Below are positions 25,576 to 34,921 of a stretch of DNA of 64,000 nt, in pieces. Every line of letters begins with the position of its first letter. The first letter of the stretch is position 1. The notes beneath the pieces were generated by a model that saw only the letters and a list, made by a program, of their open reading frames with translations, did not search any database and was not told the DNA's origin. The position numbers were made by a program, and so were the translations under genes. The DNA comes from Pseudomonas sp. dw_612 (GTDB lineage Bacteria > Pseudomonadota > Gammaproteobacteria > Pseudomonadales > Pseudomonadaceae). The stretch is taken from positions 558,001 to 622,000 of the forward strand of contig NZ_JAAVVC010000001.1 of the NCBI RefSeq assembly GCF_018449725.1, in the 5' to 3' direction.

Positions 25576-26202
25576 TCAGCCTTGGCGGTTCATGATGCTG
25601 CGGGTCTTCAACTCGCACTCGAACAAAAATTCAAAGGCTTCGATCTGCCGCAGTGCGTCGCTCATGCGCGCGCCCCAGGTGTAGAGGCCATGGCCGCGAA
25701 TCAGGTAGCCGACGCAATCGGGATGGGTGTCCAGCCAAGGCTGCACCTTGGCGGCGAGGCGCGCAATGTCCTGGTCGTTGTCGAAAATCGGCACCCGCAC
25801 CCGGGACTCGTGAGTCGACACGCCGCTGAAGGCTTTTTGCAGTTCGTAGTCTTCGAACTCAATGAAATCCTGTGGCGTCAGGCGCGACAACACTGTGGCG
25901 TTCACCGAATGGGTGTGCAGCACGGCGCCGATCTCGGGGCGCCAGCAATAGAGTTGGGTGTGCAGCAGGGTTTCGGCGGACGGCTTTTTGCCCGGTTCGA
26001 GGCTGTTGCCCGACAGGTCGGTGGCCAGCACATCGTCATGGCCCAACTGACCTTTGTGCTTGCCGGACACGGTCAGCAGCGCTTCGGTCGGCGACAGGCG
26101 CGTCGAATAATTGCTGCTGGTGGCCGGCGACCAGCCGCGACCATACAAAAAACGCCCGGCGTCGATGATTTCCTGGACGAGGTGTTCTCGGGTAAGGCTC
26201 AT
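25576..26202 (-). CDS. mtnB: Methylthioribulose-1-phosphate dehydratase
   Basis: A 208-residue class II aldolase-fold dehydratase. Zinc ligands H96 and H98 lie in LHTHSVNATVLS, H171 lies in RGHGLYTWG, and E77 is the acid residue in AETLLHTQLY. AGAGGACCAGCC precedes the start. Its ATGA overlap with the MFS gene shows translational coupling. It dehydrates methylthioribulose-1-phosphate to the diketo substrate of MtnC. mtnA (the isomerase) and a nucleosidase/phosphorylase are not in the window. Confidence 0.93.
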   Translation of the reverse strand: MSLTREHLVQEIIDAGRFLYGRGWSPATSSNYSTRLSPTEALLTVSGKHKGQLGHDDVLATDLSGNSLEPGKKPSAETLLHTQLYCWRPEIGAVLHTHSVNATVLSRLTPQDFIEFEDYELQKAFSGVSTHESRVRVPIFDNDQDIARLAAKVQPWLDTHPDCVGYLIRGHGLYTWGARMSDALRQIEAFEFLFECELKTRSIMNRQG

Positions 26203-27344
26203 GGCTGGTCCTCTTGCATACGTGTGGCAATGATAACGGCAGCCGCGAAGGCTGCGAGGCTGGCGATACTAAAGGTCAATGTGGCGCCCAAAGCATTCCA
26301 GCTGTAGCCCGAATACAAGGCGCCGAGCGCGCCGCCGGTGCCGGCCAGTGCCGCGTATAACGCCTGGCCCTGACCTTGCTGGCGCGCGCCGAAACTACGT
26401 TGCACGAACTGGATGGCAGCCGCATGAAAGCTGCCGAAAGTGGCCGCGTGTAACACCTGCGCAAACAGCAGCACCCAGAGAAATTCGGCAAACGAACCTA
26501 GCAGCAACCAGCGCAGGGCCGCCAACAGAAAACTCGCCATCAGCACTCGGCGTACCGAGAAGCGCGCAAGAATCCTGCTCATGGCCAGGAACATCAGGAC
26601 TTCAGCCACCACACCCACGGCCCAGAGCATGCCAATCACGCCACGGCTGTACCCGAGACGTTCAAGATGCAAAGTCAGAAAGGTGTAATACGGCCCATGA
26701 CTCATCTGCATCAACGCCACACAACCGTAGAACGCCAACACTCCCGGGCTGCGTAATTGTTTGAGGAAGCCCTCCCCCGTCACCCGCTCGCTCTGGACGG
26801 GGTGCGCATTCGGCACCCACAAGCTGCTGACGACAATCCCGGCCATGATCAGCACCAGCGCCACGGGATAGATGTCCAGGCTCAGCCATTCGAACACTCG
26901 GCCGAGCGCGACCACGGTGATGATGAAACCGATAGAGCCCCATAAACGAATCTGGCTGTAACGCGAGGTCTGGCCCTTCAAGTGCGCCAGGGTGATGACT
27001 TCGAACTGCGGCAGCACCGCGTGCCAGAAGAACGCGTGCAGGGCCATGACCATCGCCAACCAGGCGTAGGTTTTGCTGACAAAAATCAGTGAGAACGTCA
27101 GCAGCGTGCAGACCGCGCCGAAGCGCACGATGGCCAGGCGTCGACCGGTGTAGTCGCCGAGCCAGCCCCAGATGTTCGGCGCCACGCAGCGCATCAGCAT
27201 CGGGATCGCCACCAGTTCGCCGATGCGCGCGCTGGAAAAGCCCAGGTGATCGAAGTACAGCGCCAGGAATGGCGCTGTGGATCCGAGCAAGGCGAAATAA
27301 AACAGGTAGAAACTGGAAAGCCGCCAGTACGGGAGCGCCGCCAA
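26199..27344 (-). CDS. MFS transporter coupled to the mtn genes
   Basis: A 381-residue major facilitator with twelve predicted membrane segments, of the MFS_1-like type related to nucleoside/phenylpropionate carriers (YWRLSSFYLFYFALLG opening). The only in-frame initiation codon near the 5' end is TTG at 27344. No clear ribosome site is visible, so expression probably depends on coupling. It starts 34 bases after the aroC stop and overlaps mtnB by four bases. That placement suggests uptake of a methylthio-nucleoside or ribose, or export of a pathway product. This is an inference from context. Confidence 0.82.
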   Translation of the reverse strand: MAALPYWRLSSFYLFYFALLGSTAPFLALYFDHLGFSSARIGELVAIPMLMRCVAPNIWGWLGDYTGRRLAIVRFGAVCTLLTFSLIFVSKTYAWLAMVMALHAFFWHAVLPQFEVITLAHLKGQTSRYSQIRLWGSIGFIITVVALGRVFEWLSLDIYPVALVLIMAGIVVSSLWVPNAHPVQSERVTGEGFLKQLRSPGVLAFYGCVALMQMSHGPYYTFLTLHLERLGYSRGVIGMLWAVGVVAEVLMFLAMSRILARFSVRRVLMASFLLAALRWLLLGSFAEFLWVLLFAQVLHAATFGSFHAAAIQFVQRSFGARQQGQGQALYAALAGTGGALGALYSGYSWNALGATLTFSIASLAAFAAAVIIATRMQEDQP

Positions 27345-27378
27345 AATCGTCAGAACCCGGCGGCTTTAAGGTCAGCCA

Positions 27379-28470
27379 TTAAAGCTGACCCAGCACCGGA
27401 GTGCTCACCCGGACATCGGCGTTCTGCCCACGATGACGCAGCAGGTGATCCATCAGCACGATGGCCATCATCGCTTCGGCAATTGGTGTGGCACGGATGC
27501 CGACACACGGGTCGTGACGGCCCTTGGTGATGACGTCCACCGGGTTGCCATGGATATCGATGGAGCGGCCCGGCGTGGTGATGCTCGACGTTGGCTTCAG
27601 CGCCAGGTGCGCGACGATCGGCTGACCCGACGAGATCCCGCCGAGAATACCGCCGGCGTTGTTGCTGAGGAAACCTTCCGGGGTCATTTCATCGCGGTGT
27701 TCGGTGCCGCGCTGGGCGACGCTGGCGAAACCGGCGCCGATTTCCACGCCTTTCACCGCGTTGATGCTCATCAGCGCGTGGGCCAGTTCAGCGTCGAGGC
27801 GGTCGAAAATCGGCTCGCCCAGGCCAGGCATCACGCCTTCAGCGACGACGGTGATCTTCGCGCCGACCGAATCCTGATCGCGGCGCAACTGGTCCATATA
27901 GGCTTCCAGTTCCGGCACCTTGTCCGGGTCGGGGCTGAAGAACGCGTTGTCTTCCACCGAGTCCCAGGTCTTGAACGGGATTTCAATCGGGCCGAGCTGG
28001 CTCATGTAGCCACGAATAACGATGCCCTGAGTCGCCAGGTACTTCTTGGCAATCGCACCCGCCGCCACGCGCATCGCGGTTTCCCGCGCCGAGCTGCGAC
28101 CGCCGCCACGGTAATCGCGTTCGCCGTATTTGTGGTGGTAGGTGTAGTCGGCGTGAGCCGGGCGGAACAGATCCTTGATCGCCGAGTAGTCCTTGGACTT
28201 CTGGTCGGTGTTGCGGATCAACAGGCCGATGGCGCAACCGGTGGTGCGGCCTTCGAACACGCCGCTGAGGATTTCGACTTCGTCGGCTTCCTGGCGCTGG
28301 GTGGTGTGGCGGCTGGTGCCGGGCTTGCGCCGGTCAAGGTCACGCTGCAGATCCTCCAGGGAAATCTCCAGACCCGGCGGGCAGCCGTCGACAATGGCGA
28401 CCAACGCCGGACCATGGCTTTCGCCAGCGGTGGTGACAGTGAACAGCTTGCCGTAGGTATTGCCGGACAT
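27379..28470 (-). CDS. aroC: Chorismate synthase
   Basis: A 363-residue FMN-dependent enzyme converting 5-enolpyruvylshikimate-3-phosphate to chorismate, the branch point for aromatic amino acids and folate. Signature stretches are [18 protein letters not shown] near the start, [29 protein letters not shown] near residues 102-130, and a C-terminal region ending [17 protein letters not shown] precedes the ATG. The order prmB, aroC, MFS and mtn is usual in Pseudomonas. aroC may be cotranscribed with the MFS gene. Confidence 0.95.
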   Translation of the reverse strand: MSGNTYGKLFTVTTAGESHGPALVAIVDGCPPGLEISLEDLQRDLDRRKPGTSRHTTQRQEADEVEILSGVFEGRTTGCAIGLLIRNTDQKSKDYSAIKDLFRPAHADYTYHHKYGERDYRGGGRSSARETAMRVAAGAIAKKYLATQGIVIRGYMSQLGPIEIPFKTWDSVEDNAFFSPDPDKVPELEAYMDQLRRDQDSVGAKITVVAEGVMPGLGEPIFDRLDAELAHALMSINAVKGVEIGAGFASVAQRGTEHRDEMTPEGFLSNNAGGILGGISSGQPIVAHLALKPTSSITTPGRSIDIHGNPVDVITKGRHDPCVGIRATPIAEAMMAIVLMDHLLRHRGQNADVRVSTPVLGQL

Positions 28471-28599
28471 GCGGGACGCTCCGTGAAATCGAACCTGAAT
28501 ACGTAATGCGCGCCAGTATACGCAGGCTACCCAAGTAGTTCATCCTCGAACCTTATGGGGGCCCGTGAGTCCAACCGGCACCTTATCCATGATGGCGTG

Positions 28600-29553
28600 A
28601 TGATGCTGCGAGTTCTAGCCTTGAGCCTTACCCTGTTTACCGGCTTCGTGCAGGCGACTGTCCTGCAACGACCGATCAGTCTGGATACCGGCACCGGAGA
28701 GCTTTTCGGCTCCTTGTTGCTGCCTAAATCCGACACGCCGGTACCGGTTGTCCTGATCATTTCCGGCTCCGGTCCTACGGATCGTGACGGAAACAACCCC
28801 GACGGCGGACGCAACGACAGCCTCAAGCGCCTGGCCTGGGTGCTGGCCAAACACAACATCGCCAGCGTGCGCTACGACAAGCGCGGCGTGGCGGCGAGCC
28901 TGGCCGCGACGCCGGACGAGCGCAATCTGTCGCTGGAGGCCTATGTTGCCGATGCCGAGGCCTGGAGCCGCAAACTCAAGGCTGATCCACGCTTCGGCAA
29001 GCTGATTCTGCTGGGCCACAGCGAAGGCGCACTGGTTGCCACGCTGGCGGCACCGAGCGTCGATGCGGCGGCGGTGATTTCCATGTCCGGCAGCGCCCGC
29101 CCGGTGGATCAGGTGTTGCGCCAGCAATTGGCCAATCGCCTGCCACCGCCGCTGATGTTGCGCAGCAATGAACTGCTCGACAGCCTCAAGGCCGGCCACA
29201 CCGATGACAACGTGCCGCCGCAGTTGCAGGTGATTTTCCGCCCGAGCGTGCAGCCGTACCTGATTTCGCTGTTCCGCCAGGATCCGTCGGCCGCGTTCGC
29301 CCAGTTGAAGATGCCGGCGCTGATCATCCAGGGCACCAGCGATATCCAGGTCGGTGTCGGCGACGCCAAGCTGCTCAAGGCCGCCAAACCGGACGCCGAA
29401 CTGGCGGTGATCGAAGGCATGAACCACGTCATGCGCATCGTTCCCAACGACGTGAAGCGGCAATTGGCCTCCTATAAGGACCCGCAATTACCCCTGGCCG
29501 CCGAGCTTGGCGCTCGAATCCTCGGGTTTATTGACGGACTTCGCTCCAGTTAA
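28600..29553 (+). CDS. Exported alpha/beta hydrolase
   Basis: A 317-residue protein with a signal peptide (MMLRVLALSLTLFTGFVQA) and an alpha/beta-hydrolase fold. The nucleophile elbow is G-H-S141-E-G-A. IISGSGPTDRDGNNPDGG contains the oxyanion loop, and EGMNHVMRIV supplies the His near residue 273. The start is uncertain between 28600 and 28603 and no ribosome site is clear. Relatives act as esterases or peptidases on periplasmic substrates. It is divergent from aroC. Confidence 0.82.
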   Translation: MMLRVLALSLTLFTGFVQATVLQRPISLDTGTGELFGSLLLPKSDTPVPVVLIISGSGPTDRDGNNPDGGRNDSLKRLAWVLAKHNIASVRYDKRGVAASLAATPDERNLSLEAYVADAEAWSRKLKADPRFGKLILLGHSEGALVATLAAPSVDAAAVISMSGSARPVDQVLRQQLANRLPPPLMLRSNELLDSLKAGHTDDNVPPQLQVIFRPSVQPYLISLFRQDPSAAFAQLKMPALIIQGTSDIQVGVGDAKLLKAAKPDAELAVIEGMNHVMRIVPNDVKRQLASYKDPQLPLAAELGARILGFIDGLRSS

Positions 29554-29684
29554 GCGCTGCCTGGGGCGTTTTCGACTGATTTTCACGCGCCTCAGCCCTC
29601 CAGTCCTGAAAAAAACGGCCGATAAGCCTTTGTCGCCAGCGCTATGACTGGCGACAAGCAGCGCTTGGACAGGATCTCGCCGTT

Positions 29685-30476
29685 ATGACTGATACCCCGA
29701 CTTCACCCGACACCACCGCTGAAAAAGACGCACCGCCAGCGGTCGAGCTGCCGTGGGCGGACGTCCACGTCGAGCACCACAAGATGCTCCGCCTGGCGCC
29801 GTTGCAGACCGACCGCAATACAGGCGGGCGGCCGTTGCGCTTCGTCGAGTTCGGTTATGCCGAACGCAACGACAAGAAGCGCAGCCTGATGCGCATGACC
29901 ATCTCGCTGCCCGGCCAGCGGGTGCGCAAGGAACAGAATCATCTGGACGTCTGGGTCGATCACGAAACCAAACGCGTGCATTTCGGCCCTGCCAGCGGTT
30001 TGCAGATCGAACCGATGAACCGTGGCCTCGGGCGCTACCTGGCCGCTCAAGGCATTACCTGGGCGAAAAAGCGCTGGCCCGCTTATACCGTCGACGGCAG
30101 CGACCTGAACAACAAGGACGCGCTGAACGAAGACACGCGCCTGCGTCGCGATCACTTTTTGCGGGTGCACGGTTTTGATGTGGTGTATGCCGACGCCCAG
30201 CATTTGAAGGGCAGCGTCAAAGAGGTGCGAGTCAGCGACCTGCTGACCGACTGGAACACCGAAAAGCTCCAGCAGGTGGAAATTCTCGAAGCCGCGCAGA
30301 TGCTGCAACAGGCCGAGCAGAATCTGGCCGAGCAGGAAGTGAAGCTCAAGAAACACGAAGAAAAGGTCAGCAAGTACAAGCGTGAAGACGCCGGGTTGCG
30401 CTTTACGATTACGTGCCTGGTGGCGTTTGCGGTGTTTCAGGCGGGGTTGTTGATCTGGATTGCGACGCACCGGTAG
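29685..30476 (+). CDS. Hypothetical protein with coiled coil and C-terminal membrane anchor
   Basis: A 263-residue protein. Residues 1-60 are Pro/Thr-rich, then a roughly 100-residue folded region follows (PLRFVEFGYAERNDKKRSLMRMTISLP). Residues 190-235 form a long charged heptad-like coiled coil (EILEAAQMLQQAEQNLAEQEVKL and beyond). The last 20 residues make one membrane helix with a short RH end, consistent with a tail anchor. The middle region may be an acyltransferase-like fold, but I cannot confirm it. I do not recognise the family. Confidence 0.6.
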   Translation: MTDTPTSPDTTAEKDAPPAVELPWADVHVEHHKMLRLAPLQTDRNTGGRPLRFVEFGYAERNDKKRSLMRMTISLPGQRVRKEQNHLDVWVDHETKRVHFGPASGLQIEPMNRGLGRYLAAQGITWAKKRWPAYTVDGSDLNNKDALNEDTRLRRDHFLRVHGFDVVYADAQHLKGSVKEVRVSDLLTDWNTEKLQQVEILEAAQMLQQAEQNLAEQEVKLKKHEEKVSKYKREDAGLRFTITCLVAFAVFQAGLLIWIATHR

Positions 30477-30482
30477 ATCAAC

Positions 30483-30557
30483 AGATCGCAGCCTTCGGCA
30501 GCTCCTACAGGGTTATGTGTACACCTGCGTAGGAGCTGCCGAAGGCTGCGATCTTTT
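30483..30557. repeat. Inverted repeat, family 2
   Basis: GATCGCAGCCTTCGGCAGCT arm and its inverse around GGTTATGTGTACACCTGC. Confidence 0.9.
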
Positions 30558-30569
30558 TGCTTTTAAGGG

Positions 30570-31478
30570 TCAGACGCGGGAAGCGAACACGGCCTGATGA
30601 GCGCGGCACTGCTCGGCCGTCAACATGAACACCCCATGCCCACCGCGCTCGAAATCGAGCCAGGCGAAGTCGACTTCCGGGTACAGCGCTTCAACGTGCA
30701 CCTGGCTGTTGCCCACTTCGACAATCAGCAAGCCTTTCTCGGTCAGGTGATTCGCCGCTTCGGCGAGCATTCGGCGCACCAGATTCAAACCGTCGTCACC
30801 GCAGGCCAGGCCCAATTCCGGTTCGTGCTGGTATTCGTCGGGCATGTCGGCGAAATCTTCCGCATCGACGTAAGGCGGGTTCGACACGATCAGGTCGAAA
30901 CGTTGCCCCGGCAAACCATCGAAACCATCGCCCTGAACCGTGTACACCCGCTCATCGACGCCATGGCGCTCGATGTTCTGGTTGGCCACTTCCAGCGCTT
31001 CGAACGACAGGTCGGCCAGCACCACTTCGGCGTTCTGAAACTCATAAGCACAGGCGATGCCGATGCAGCCGGAGCCGGTGCACAGGTCGAGAATCCGCGC
31101 AGGGTCGTTGCCCAGCCACGGCGCAAAGTGCTTTTCGATCAGCTCGCCGATCGGTGAACGCGGGATCAGCACGCGTTCATCGACAATGAACGACATGCCG
31201 CAAAACCACGCCTCGCCCAACAGGTAAGCGGTGGGAATGCGTTCTTCGATGCGACGCTTGAGCAGGCGTTGCAAATTGACCAGCTCATCGTCTTCCAGAT
31301 TGCAGTCCAGATAGCTGTCGGCAATTTCCCACGGCAGGTGCAGCGCACCTAACACCAGTTGACGGGCTTCGTCCCAGGCGTTGTCGGTGCCATGGCCGAA
31401 AAACAGATCCTCCCCATGGAAGCGGCTGACGGCCCAACGGATATGGTCACGCAGGGTACGAAGTCGGGAAGTGATCAC
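30570..31478 (-). CDS. prmB: 50S ribosomal protein L3 glutamine methyltransferase
   Basis: A 302-residue SAM-dependent N5-glutamine methyltransferase. SAM motif I is [10 protein letters not shown] at 131-140 and the NPPY motif at 200-203 binds the glutamine. A GTG start at 31478 has GGAG upstream. The enzyme modifies Gln in L3. It sits next to aroC, as is usual in gammaproteobacteria. HemK (release-factor methylase) is the near alternative, but the position and length favour PrmB. Confidence 0.9.
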   Translation of the reverse strand: MITSRLRTLRDHIRWAVSRFHGEDLFFGHGTDNAWDEARQLVLGALHLPWEIADSYLDCNLEDDELVNLQRLLKRRIEERIPTAYLLGEAWFCGMSFIVDERVLIPRSPIGELIEKHFAPWLGNDPARILDLCTGSGCIGIACAYEFQNAEVVLADLSFEALEVANQNIERHGVDERVYTVQGDGFDGLPGQRFDLIVSNPPYVDAEDFADMPDEYQHEPELGLACGDDGLNLVRRMLAEAANHLTEKGLLIVEVGNSQVHVEALYPEVDFAWLDFERGGHGVFMLTAEQCRAHQAVFASRV

Positions 31479-31732
31479 GGGTACAACTCCAAATAAACAA
31501 ACTGGCGGAAAAAACGACTGACGATTCTAACAGCCAAAACGCGCCACGACGACGCAGGAAAAACACCGGATCAGATGTAGGACCTATCCATTTTTTCGGT
31601 TGGCTATTGAACAGAATGAGCATCTTGACAAGGCTGCAAGCCAACAACGACGGTGCCTACGATGGTAGCGATTCACAGAACCGCTCAGCCAGAGGACAAT
31701 GTCGCAAAAGCCCCACTCCAAGGAGCCCCAGA

Positions 31733-32323
31733 ATGTCCGTTCCACAAACGATGTTTCAACTCAGCGGTCGCGGTTACCCGGCGGCCAAACTGAGCCAGGC
31801 GACCCTCATCATCATCGATGCTCAGAAAGAATACCTCAGCGGCCCGTTGGCCCTGAGCGGCATGGATGCTGCCGTCGCGAACATCAAGCAAATCGTGGCC
31901 GCTGCCCGCGCAGCCGGTCGGCCGATCGTGCATGTGCGTCACCTCGGCACTGTCGGCGGGCTGTTCGATCCACAGGGCGAGCGCGGCGAGTTCATCCCGG
32001 GCCTGGAGCCACAGGCTGACGAAACCATTATCGGCAAGCTGTTGCCGAGCGCGTTCCACGGCACCACGCTGTACGATCGCCTGCAAGAACTCGGTTCCCT
32101 GGACCTGATCGTCTGCGGTTTCATGAGTCATTCCAGCGTCAGCACTACCGTGCGCGCCGCCAAGAACCTGGGCTTTCGTTGCACGCTGGTGGAAGATGCC
32201 TGTGCGACCCGCGACCTGCCTTACAAGGGCGGTGTACTCAGCGCCGAGCACGTTCAGCAGACCGAAATGGCGATCATGGCGGACAACTTCGCCACCCTCG
32301 CCCTGACCCACGATCTGATCTGA
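31733..32323 (+). CDS. Isochorismatase-like hydrolase with Ser at nucleophile position
   Basis: A 196-residue isochorismatase-fold protein. The catalytic Asp lies in ATLIIIDAQKEYL, and the central CGFMSHSSVSTTVRAAKNLG corresponds to the usual GxxTDxCVxST motif. The position normally holding the nucleophilic Cys reads Ser, so cysteine-hydrolase chemistry is doubtful; a true isochorismatase-type or other activity is possible. AAGGAGCCCCAGA precedes the ATG; longer frames to 31607 are not supported. The substrate is unknown. Confidence 0.8.
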   Translation: MSVPQTMFQLSGRGYPAAKLSQATLIIIDAQKEYLSGPLALSGMDAAVANIKQIVAAARAAGRPIVHVRHLGTVGGLFDPQGERGEFIPGLEPQADETIIGKLLPSAFHGTTLYDRLQELGSLDLIVCGFMSHSSVSTTVRAAKNLGFRCTLVEDACATRDLPYKGGVLSAEHVQQTEMAIMADNFATLALTHDLI

Positions 32324-32453
32324 TCGACGTCAGATGAGCGGTTCAGCCGCCGCTCATCCGCAAAAGCCTATCATTTGCTGCAATTGCCTTAGCCTCAGGA
32401 ACATCCCGGTCAACTCCCGGTCGAAGGGCCGATACCCATTGAGGAAGGTCGGA

Positions 32454-32774
32454 ATGAAGTTATCCGATGGTTTTGATGCACGCCGCTTGCGGCCCAAAGG
32501 CCAAAGCAACTGGCGTTTTCGATTCGGCGCAGCCATTGCCGCCCTGCTGGCAATGCTCGGCGTACTGATGACGCTGGCCGGTATCGCCAGCCTGCTCGGC
32601 CACGCGCCCGCCCTGGGCGAGTTGAATACCAACAAGGTCGGGTCGGCGGTGATTCTGGTGATTGGCCTGTTGGTGCTATACATCGGCGTGTGGCTGTGGC
32701 GCCGCTGCCGTCGCCGTTCGCGTCAATCGCAAGCGCTGAACATGGCCCCGCACCTGATGAAAAAACACGACTGA
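32454..32774 (+). CDS. Small two-helix membrane protein
   Basis: A 106-residue protein with two hydrophobic segments: FGAAIAALLAMLGVLMTLAGIASLL, and SAVILVIGLLVLYIGVWLWRR. A basic cytoplasmic tail follows. GAGGAAGGTC lies upstream of the ATG at 32454. I do not recognise the family. It stands between two unrelated single genes. Confidence 0.65.
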   Translation: MKLSDGFDARRLRPKGQSNWRFRFGAAIAALLAMLGVLMTLAGIASLLGHAPALGELNTNKVGSAVILVIGLLVLYIGVWLWRRCRRRSRQSQALNMAPHLMKKHD

Positions 32775-32860
32775 ATGGATGGCCCGGCGTTTAGCCGGGC
32801 GCCAATTGTTATGGATAGCGTCCCGACTTGGGTAAACTGGCGGCCTTCGCGGAGGCTGAC

Positions 32861-33418
32861 ATGCAAGACGACGATTTTTCCCTGTTCAAAAGTGCGACCC
32901 AAGGCATCAAGCCGATCAAGCACGATCGCGCCGAAACCGGCAAACCCAAAAGCGACCGCGCCCAGATCGCCAAGCTGCGTCAGGCCGCCACCGTGCGCAC
33001 CGATGCCACCACCGTTGACGGGTTGTCCGATCAGTTCGTGATCGACGTCGGTCCGGAAGACGAGCTGATGTGGGCTCGCGACGGTGTTCAGGAAAGCCAG
33101 ATCCGCAAACTCAAGATTGGCCAGATCCCGTTCGAAGGCAGCCTCGACCTGCATGGCATGAACGTGGAAAAGGCCCGGAAAACCCTCTGGGCCTTTCTTG
33201 CCGAAGCGACCAAATTCGAAATCCGCTGCGTGCGCGTCACCCACGGCAAAGCCGTGCGACTGGACGGCAAGCGGCCAATGATCAAAAGCCACGTCAACAC
33301 CTGGCTGCGCCAGCATTCCCAAGTGCTTGGTTTTACCTCGTGCCAACCGAAACACGGCGGTGCCGGCGCGGTTTATGTGATGCTCAAACGCACCATGATG
33401 GAAGGTCGCGACGAGTAA
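32861..33418 (+). CDS. Smr-domain protein
   Basis: A 185-residue protein with an N-terminal linker ([20 protein letters not shown]) and a C-terminal Smr domain over about residues 90-182. [18 protein letters not shown] (the Smr LDLHG motif) precedes [22 protein letters not shown]. Stand-alone Smr proteins are nucleases acting on RNA or branched DNA; E. coli SmrB cuts mRNA at collided ribosomes. GGAGGCTGAC precedes the start at 32861. SmrA versus SmrB cannot be decided here. Confidence 0.85.
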   Translation: MQDDDFSLFKSATQGIKPIKHDRAETGKPKSDRAQIAKLRQAATVRTDATTVDGLSDQFVIDVGPEDELMWARDGVQESQIRKLKIGQIPFEGSLDLHGMNVEKARKTLWAFLAEATKFEIRCVRVTHGKAVRLDGKRPMIKSHVNTWLRQHSQVLGFTSCQPKHGGAGAVYVMLKRTMMEGRDE

Positions 33419-33495
33419 AGCTGTCGCGTCACGCTTGCAGCGCCGTGTCCGCCACCGTACCCTTGCCCTTTGCGAAAAATCCCACAGGTAGTTTC

Positions 33496-34041
33496 ATGTC
33501 CCTGGAACAGAATTACACCGCGATTCTCGGCCAATTGGGCGAGGACGTCTCCCGCGAGGGCCTGCTCGACACGCCCAAGCGTGCCGCCAAAGCCATGCAG
33601 TACCTCTGCCGCGGTTATGAACAGACACTGGAAGAAGTCACCAACGGTGCCTTGTTCAGCTCCGACAACAGCGAAATGGTGCTGGTCAAGGACATCGAGC
33701 TCTACTCGTTGTGCGAACACCACCTGCTGCCGTTCATCGGCAAGGCCCACGTCGCCTACATCCCGAGCGGCAAGGTGTTGGGGCTGTCGAAAGTCGCGCG
33801 GATCGTCGATATGTACGCCCGCCGCCTGCAGATCCAGGAAAACCTCAGCCGCCAGATCGCCGATGCGGTCCGGCAAGTCACCGGCGCCCTGGGCGTGGCG
33901 GTGGTGATCGAGGCCAAGCACATGTGCATGATGATGCGCGGTGTCGAGAAGCAGAATTCGTCGATGATCACTTCGGTGATGCTCGGTGAGTTCCGGGAAA
34001 ACGCGGCGACTCGCAGCGAGTTTCTCAGCCTGATCAAGTAA
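33496..34041 (+). CDS. folE: GTP cyclohydrolase I
   Basis: A 181-residue enzyme converting GTP to dihydroneopterin triphosphate for tetrahydrofolate. Zinc ligands are C73 and H76 in [10 protein letters not shown], and C144 in [10 protein letters not shown]. The family motif [16 protein letters not shown] lies near residues 101-117. The start is at 33496, with AGGTAG upstream; the frame is open farther upstream through the Smr region but lacks family sequence. Pseudomonas carry more than one folE, so this may be a paralogue. Confidence 0.93.
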   Translation: MSLEQNYTAILGQLGEDVSREGLLDTPKRAAKAMQYLCRGYEQTLEEVTNGALFSSDNSEMVLVKDIELYSLCEHHLLPFIGKAHVAYIPSGKVLGLSKVARIVDMYARRLQIQENLSRQIADAVRQVTGALGVAVVIEAKHMCMMMRGVEKQNSSMITSVMLGEFRENAATRSEFLSLIK

Positions 34042-34056
34042 GCCGCAGTACGAAGA

Positions 34057-34086
34057 AAACCGGCGCTCATCGCCGGTTTTTTTTCG
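34057..34086 (+). terminator. Terminator of folE
   Basis: AAAACCGGCG / CGCCGGTTTT stem with 5-base loop and a run of eight T, 16 bases after the stop. Confidence 0.9.
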
Positions 34087-34145
34087 CCTGTGAAAAATCA
34101 GGTAAGCTGCGCGCCTTTCTCGATTCCCACCGTGAGGCTTTCAAC

Positions 34146-34517
34146 GTGTTCGTAAAAGCGCTTCGTGTCGGCCTTGGCCAACTGATCATCTTCATCGACT
34201 TCATCACCCGTCCGGGCAAAAAACAGCGCCCGGCCGAGGCTCAGGCCCAAGTCAACAGCGCCGCCAAGGACCTGACCCTGTATCAGTTCCACGCCTGCCC
34301 GTTCTGCGTGAAAACCCGCCGCACCTTGCGTCGTTTGAACGTGCCGGTGGCGCTGCGCGATGCGAAGAACAACGAACAGGATCGTCAGGCCTTGCTGGAC
34401 CAGGGCGGCAAAATCAAAGTGCCGTGCCTGCGGATTGAAGAGAATGGCCAGACCACCTGGATGTATGAGTCCAAGGTGATTATTGATTATCTGGATAAGC
34501 GGTTTGCGGCGGTCTGA
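34146..34517 (+). CDS. Glutaredoxin with N-terminal anchor
   Basis: A 123-residue protein. Residues 1-22 form a hydrophobic segment (LGQLIIFIDFIT) that could anchor it to the membrane. From about residue 42 a glutaredoxin domain follows, with redox motif C51-P-F-C54 and cis-Pro in VPCLRIEENG. Start codon is GTG at 34146 with GAGG upstream. It reduces disulfides with glutathione. It is transcribed alone. Confidence 0.85.
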   Translation: MFVKALRVGLGQLIIFIDFITRPGKKQRPAEAQAQVNSAAKDLTLYQFHACPFCVKTRRTLRRLNVPVALRDAKNNEQDRQALLDQGGKIKVPCLRIEENGQTTWMYESKVIIDYLDKRFAAV

Positions 34518-34543
34518 CGGTTTGTGGTGTTCTGACTGACGCC

Positions 34544-34626
34544 TTCGCGAGCAAGCCCGCTCCCACAGGCGACCAAGTTCCTTCAGGAGCAACGCGGTCG
34601 AATGTGGGAGCAAGCTTGCTCGCGAA
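34544..34626. repeat. REPIN, family 1 (spacer type CCAAGTTCC)
   Basis: Inverted core pair with spacer GGCGACCAAGTTCCTTCAGG. The 35 bases that follow it (CGCGAAGAGGCCCGCCCAGA and on) recur after the copy at 36658. Confidence 0.9.
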
Positions 34627-34662
34627 GAGGCCCGCCCAGACACCACAAAATCCAGACAAAAT

Positions 34663-34911
34663 AAACCGGCCCTTGAGCCTAATGCCTGCCAGTTAAGAGA
34701 ATTTCAGACGAAACACGCACTGCGTAGCAGCTGACGAGCAACGCGAGGCAGCGTTCGGCTGCGAAGCAGTCGTGAACCCTGAGTACACGTACTCTCTGAA
34801 CCACCGCGCCGCCCGATTTCACGACTGCTGCGCAGCCGAACGCAGGCTTCGCCAGCTGCTACAGATTGAGTGACGGCTTAACTGATCGGCATTAGGCCCT
34901 TGAGCCGGTTT
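34663..34911. repeat. 249-bp nested palindrome containing a family 3 element
   Basis: Terminal arms of about 35 bp are inverted: left AAACCGGCCCTTGAGCCTAATG..., right (reverse strand) AAACCGGCTCAAGGGCCTAATG..., both then CAGTTAAG after a 3-base difference. The inner pair is the GCAGTCGT family 3 palindrome at 34723-34864. Confidence 0.75.
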
Positions 34912-34921
34912 TTTTATGACT

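Larger units (their letters stand above)
34518..34921. other. Repeat-filled intergenic region
   Basis: It consists of a REPIN (34544-34626) and a 249-bp nested palindromic element (34663-34911). No gene is present. Confidence 0.6.
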
